NCBI GenBank assembly: GCA_021234155.1
Contig: JAJEKV010000024.1
Location: forward strand, 15,769,030-15,833,029
DNA from: Isoetes taiwanensis
Lineage: Eukaryota > Streptophyta > Lycopodiopsida > Isoetales > Isoetaceae
DNA length: 64,000 nucleotides
Reading direction: 5' to 3'
A program made the position numbers and the translations under genes. Below, one piece after another: positions 58,941 to 64,000 of this stretch (position 1 is the first letter of the stretch; every line of letters begins with the position of its first letter). The notes beneath the pieces are model-generated. The model worked only from the letters and a program-made list of their open reading frames with translations. It was not told the DNA's origin and ran no database searches.

Positions 58941-60315
58941 AGAAACCACATTCGAAAGACAAGACTTTCGTTAAACTATGCTTCTTGCTTTTGTTTTGAT
59001 ACCACATGCACAGAACATATTGATGTGGCTTTCTTCACCTCTCAAGATTAATATAACAGAATTCGACGAGCAACGTCTATGGAAGAGAAAATAATAACCT
59101 ATACATGCCAAACTGTAAAATGAAGATGACTTACTTGTTATTTGATTCTGCACTTTGTGGTGGAAGAATGCTCATGGCTAGATATTTGTTTCTTTGAATC
59201 TGACGCAAGAAACAAAACGAGCACGGATCATAACATGAAACAAGGACAAAAAAAGACATCTATTGTATTATAATTCTTGTACAGATAAAACCAACTTTAG
59301 CTTATAATTGCAATCAAACAGTGTGAATGCAACATTTTATGTATAGATGTTTAAGAAAACTAAAGAGCGGGATGACTACAAAATGATCCAGCTTACATTT
59401 TGTGAACGCTTTCTCAGAGTGATGGAAAATGAAGCGAAATGCAGCCGATGTGTCCCAATGCCGGTGTTACAATTGAAGGAAGAGGCAAAATTGGAGTTGA
59501 ATGAAGAGGCTACTGCCATTTCGCAGTTCAATGATGATAGTATAATCCTCTATATACTGTTTTGTGGGAGCCTTGCCTAAAACCAGAGTGTCCATTGTAC
59601 TGGAATTTCTAAATGGTTTGTTGAACATACACTGCCGATGAGGCAGTATGCGAAGTCGAATTGCCCAGCTTTGCAGATCTGCTTGCATCACCACATCTCC
59701 ATCTCCATTGCTTAGGAGGAGCAAGCACCGATTAGCCAGTTTTCAAATGGCCGCCCAACAACAGCTGCCACCGTCAATTTACATCCGATAGTAAATTTGG
59801 AGCACTTGGCATATTCCTGGCATATACTAGCATATATCTAGAATATGCCATAAACCCACATGAACGAGGGCTTGCCCCGGGTCCCCTCCACCACCCCCCA
59901 AAAAAAAAGGTTCTATCCCAGCCAAAGTCACTATCATGACTCTATCTGTTGTTATCCAGAGGCCTTGACCGTCAATCAAACCCCTTGAGTCTGAGCCCCA
60001 GGTAGGAACCCTTATGTATAATGTATATTTATGACAACGTTCAGTAGTGTTGATGGATGGGCCAAATTTGTGGTGGCATATTATTTTTATATATATTGTT
60101 GTTAGGTGCTAATATGTATGTACGCTTCTATAATGTAGAATATTTCAGAGGAGGAATGGGGCCAATGACACTTCCACGTCCTTCCCTCGGACACTTGGCC
60201 ATCACAAGTGATCCGAGTCAAACGAAATGCCTTTCCTGGTGATAGTATCACTGGGAAAGGGAAATTTCCCTATTCATAGAAGGAAAGCATCGTATAGATC
60301 CGGGGAGCATCACAG
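58941..60315 (+). other. Non-coding; right part probably an LTR ending at 60,314
   Basis: The first kilobase has no recognisable gene; a short open frame at 59,347-59,577 has no known domain. The right edge ends GGGAGCATCACA one base before a primer-binding site, so some of this stretch must be an LTR. I could not find its TG start; TGTGATGCTCC would be the expected inverted end. Confidence 0.4.
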
Positions 60316-60328
60316 TGGTATCAGAGCC
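60316..60328 (+). promoter_or_regulatory. Primer-binding site of a second LTR element
   Basis: TGGTATCAGAGCC matches the initiator tRNA-Met complement. It lies one base after a CA-ending LTR-like edge. The element is on the plus strand, and no downstream pol is recognised within the window. Confidence 0.8.
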
Positions 60329-62079
60329 AGGTTCTTGGTAGCCCGGATCGGCTATGCCCTGAGTAGTTGAGCTAACTGACCTTAATGGGGGGTGAATTGG
60401 GATTAAAATCCCAAAGTTTGACCTTGAAGAGTTGTGATAGGGTCTTGTTTGCTACTGATAGTGATAGTAGTCAACCTCCAAAATCGGAGGATATGACTTA
60501 TTAAAAATAGAAGTTATAGATTGCTTTAGGTAGTTAGTGAATTGGAGCAATCTCAAGTTGAAAGACAAGAGAATGCCCTAGCGAAGTTTTGAAGAAAGGG
60601 CAAAAATCTGGGGTAATGGAGGCTGCTTACTTAGAAGGGCCATAACTTGTGGGGATTAATTTTGATAGTAGATGGATTTTGTACGCCTAGATAGAGCACA
60701 AAGAGAGCTTGTGAAGCCCTCAAAAAGTCTCACCATCGAATGCGCCATCGAAAAGAGTTTTAGGTCAAGCAAAAAGGTTGTGCGTACAAAGGTCTAACAA
60801 GCAACCATATAAAAATATGGATTGCAAAGAATAAGGATTAAAAACATTTTAAGTGCTTCTGCCATTCATCCTAATCAGACTTTTGTAGCTCTGGCATATC
60901 ATTATCCCAAGGGAAGGAGCTTTCTTCTAACCTCCGAATCCTGGAGGAATGTCAGGGTCCTTGGTAGAATTTGCCTTTTCTAGAGCATTAGTCCTATCCT
61001 AGAGGGCCTGAAGAGGTTGCTGGTATTGGTGGCCATCTCTGCAGCCTCTGTGCAGAGTTGTGCTATGTGCTAAAAACTCAAATGAGGAATAGAAATTAGG
61101 CTGTAAAACTCAACTCAGTAATAGAACTTATGGAATGATATTTGCTTTTATGCAATTGCTTTCACCCATTGACCTACATATTATAATTGCTCGCTTATTT
61201 GCTTGCTTTGCTTATACAAGATCGCACGCTATGTGCCTGCACTTGACGTGCGCGGACACATTCATAGACTGACTGACTTAGTTATGTACGTACTTAATTC
61301 ATCGCTATAAGATTGCATATTCGCTCCGATACCCATAGCTCCATCCCCACCCACGCACTGCAATCGATCGCTCATGCACAGAAACACACATACTTCGCTT
61401 ATATGAGATTGCACACACAATGCATTATTGAGGATAACAAATTGTATTCTGGATATGATGATATGACATGCTCATGAAAAGTGAACCCCCCATGGCAAGT
61501 CAAAATTGCATTTTAGCTGGTGGATTTAGCACTAATCCTACGAGAAACAAAGTTGCCTCGCTATTAATGAACTATCCTGTGCAAAATGTAAGGTAATAAC
61601 ATGAGTTATTGTAATAGACTATACTACATTTGAAGATGTGTATAACCACCCCACGCTCCCCTTTAAGGAAATCAACCGTTGCATCAATGTCATGTTGCAT
61701 ATGTATAGGGCTCCCATGCAAACTTATCTTACAAGTGTCTTGATCAACCTGCAACGACTATTGTGGATATTTTGTGTTCCTTATTGAGTAGATGAAGGAT
61801 CTAGGTAAGTGTTTCAGATGTTTCCTAAGAGTTTTGATGGTTCCTTTACATTTTGTTCGATGCATGAAGAAAAAAGGGTTTCGATCCTGCAAGCTATGAG
61901 GGGTCCCATCTATATCAAAGGTCCTACAATCGATCGACTTCCAAGCCCTTCCAATATCATCAACTCTAATCGGCTATACCCCAATGGGGAAATATGCATG
62001 GGCAAAAGTTCTTCGACAAATCCTTGTTTTGGCAAGAAAAAGGTTGTTGACCTCACCATTCAGGACCTACTTGATGCAA
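60329..62079. other. Leader-like and unassigned sequence
   Basis: 60,329 to about 60,950 could be the leader or decayed gag of the element whose primer site precedes it. The rest shows no gene; a 91-codon open frame at 61,809-62,081 has no recognisable domain. Confidence 0.35.
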
Positions 62080-62630
62080 CATAAACCCTCTTTGCATGCA
62101 GAGGGATGAGACAATTGAGCACTGCTTTTTCTTGTGTGTCACCATGTTCGACTTGCTTGGCAGTGGCTTTTGAGTCTTTTCCATTGTGACTTGAATAGTC
62201 AGCAGGTCCTATTGTCAGTCTATCATAGTTCTTGGGACAAGTTGGCAAAGAGGGCTTTCCACTTAGCATCTGCTTGGATCATCTGGTCCATCTGGAAGAG
62301 ACGAAATCTCCTCATCTTCAAGGGACAGGTCTTTTCAGATACACAAGTGCTTAGCGATGCCCGTAGTCGCATTGTGAAGGCGTACAAGTGTTCTTCCTTA
62401 AATGATGACATAAAAAGTGTCATTTGGGAGCAATATCTTCAGATTCACACCTACTCATAGCAAACAATTGTGCTCGTGGTGATCGGTGTTCTCTTCTTTT
62501 CTATGTTATGTATGTGGTGGGTGTAGTGTTGCTCTAGTGGATATCTTCTCCATTGGGTTTTGAGTCCCCCATGTACTCTTTGTATTCTTTTGAGTAATAA
62601 AGGTCCACGTTCATAAAAAAAAAAAAAACA
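62080..62630 (+). pseudogene. LINE 3' end with RT-associated zinc-binding domain and poly-A (third family)
   Basis: ETIEHCFFLCV-like and then VRLAWQWLLSLFHCD, WDKLAKRAFHLASAWIIWSI and WKRRNLLIF, with one frame change near 62,130. This is the zf-RVT-type C-terminal region of plant L1-like elements. The frame ends TAG at 62,458. The 3' UTR carries GAGTAATAAAGG and finishes in about 13 A at 62,616-62,628. Only this short 3' end survives. Confidence 0.75.
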
Positions 62631-64000
62631 TGAAGGGAAGGCCTATGGTTCGCCACCACCAACTTTTTGATATGTTTTCCAACTAATTATAAAATCTAAT
62701 GTACCGTAAGCCATTGAATCTAAAGAAACAACATCTCCAAACTATATCGACCTGAATTTCAATCCTTGAACAATATAACAGTTGGGTTGCTCAAATTACC
62801 AAAGAATTTCCCTGCGCCCACATCACCTGCGCCGATTTTAGGGAATGTTGTTTTGATCCTTCATTCTCCATCATCGGCTATACAGGTAAGAAATCCATTA
62901 AAATCATTGATGAAGCACCTGGACCTTGCGCTCCCCAACTGTCATATTGTAAGGGTAATGCAATTGGTCCAGGATTCCCAGTTTGCAGTGGTCCAGGATT
63001 GGGAATCCTAGACTAATGTCATTACCCTTATACAACTTAATGAAGGCTCAACTTTCCGAACACTAAATATCAATGCAATAAGGCTCACTCCATATTGCTC
63101 ACTCTGGATCATTGGATCCAGAGATCATTCTATGAATATCCCAAATCAAGGGACCTCGAATTTCCACATCCCACCCATGTACAATTTGTTGCTCACTATA
63201 CATGTATTTATACAGCCACATATACGTATCGCAAACAACTAGAAACAGAGTAATAGGAAGTAGATAATTCACATAATTTGGTAACTGTGTAAATCCATGG
63301 AAATTATAGTCCATTCACATCATGGAGAGAATGTGCAGACCCATACTTCAGAAACAATTGTCTCACCTACAGACATTTCCAAGAACGAAACAGCACATGC
63401 ACATCAAATTACATATCCAAACTCTGAGTTATACATAAGAACCCGAAACTCTTGCATTCATAAAAAACAGTGCTGCCTTTACAAAGAAGCCTGAAGAAGA
63501 GAAGGCTTCGTAGGCAAGCAGCCCATACACAAAAGACACAACTTCTGTACACAGAATAACTATAAAGTGAAGAGCAAGAGCGAGATGAAGCAGATTGACA
63601 CGGCTACCCATAGCCATCTCAGGCCTGCACAGTGCGATACACGACAGCACACATGCACAGAACTGCAAGGCACAAATAAAATCACACGCCGTAGCTCCAT
63701 ATTACATCTTCACGAAGAAGCCTGCAGACCAGAAACCCAGCACCCAGAAAGACATGAGGTAAAAAAAATTTCCCATCACCTCCTATGCCCCTTGAGGCCA
63801 TATCCACCTCCTCCCCCATTCTCAATCATTCCAACCGTACAACTCCACCTCACCTCGCCCCTCTAGCAGCCATGTCTCCATCCAGACAGTAGCAATCGGA
63901 ACAGCAGCCCGACAACCGATATACTTTCCAAGAAAGTTCGTTGATGCAACAAATGATTGATGTGTCTGTACCGTCTCTAGCACAGAGAACACAGACTCCG
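62631..64000. other. Unassigned sequence at the window edge
   Basis: No gene is confidently recognised. A short inverted repeat around GGTCCAGGATTcCCA/GGGAATCCTAG lies at 62,968-63,012. The last 500 bases have longer minus-strand open segments and could be the 3' exon or UTR of a gene outside the window; this is not supported by any known domain. Confidence 0.3.

Overview
The window is nuclear DNA of a land plant, and almost all of it is transposable-element sequence. Plant signs are initiator-Met tRNA primer-binding sites (TGGTATCAGAGC), a chromodomain Ty3/gypsy element, a Tat-type gypsy integrase, intron-like exon spacing and a decayed PLS-type pentatricopeptide-repeat (PPR) gene. Nested retroelements, several LINE families and a PPR relic would suit a large-genome seedless vascular plant such as a fern, but that is a guess. 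I recognise no intact host housekeeping gene.

Layout. 0.3-7.85 kb: a unit with CG-rich ends, a long pyrimidine tract, four hairpin repeats, two unrecognised gene remnants (one with clear exon-intron spacing) and a CACGTG array. 7.9-9.96 kb: a decayed LINE (family B) with an ATTCT tail. 9.96-15.4 kb: a 5'-truncated Tat-like gypsy element with a candidate 3' LTR. 15.4-23.1 kb and 25.7-27.3/49.1-50.7 kb: repeated LTR-plus-gag units of another dead gypsy element, interleaved with pieces of LINE family A. 50.7-55.5 kb: three LINE-A fragments joined at CT microsatellites; one is interrupted by a processed retrocopy. 55.6-57.7 kb: PPR pseudogene. 58.1-58.9 kb: a second LINE-B copy. 60.3 kb: an isolated LTR end plus primer-binding site. 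62.1-62.6 kb: a third kind of LINE 3' end.

The centrepiece is one complete LTR retrotransposon on the minus strand, 49,091 to 27,313. It has 1.65-kb LTRs, a 5-bp target duplication (AATGC), an iMet primer-binding site and a polypurine tract. A related copy of the target at 16.68 kb shows the empty site. Its 3' half is a chromovirus gag-pol (partial gag, protease remnant, RT, RNase H, integrase, C-terminal chromodomain). Its 5' half carries two extra sense-strand genes before gag. The first encodes a histone H3-like protein: it begins with the exact H3 tail [10 protein letters not shown] and ends in a full H3 histone fold, with about 250 residues of charged spacer between. The second is an unrecognised ORF. 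A chromodomain integrase and an H3-like protein in one retroelement is a combination I do not know from described elements.

The second ORF is split by a 9.4-kb CACTA-like DNA element (35,294-44,717). It has near-perfect 31-bp terminal inverted repeats and a TAT target duplication, and removing it restores the reading frame. That element itself contains a fold-back structure with two inverted arrays of a 19-bp repeat and a smaller 1-kb inverted-repeat element. Nesting order, oldest first: gypsy gag repeats and LINE-A, then the chromovirus, then the CACTA-like element.
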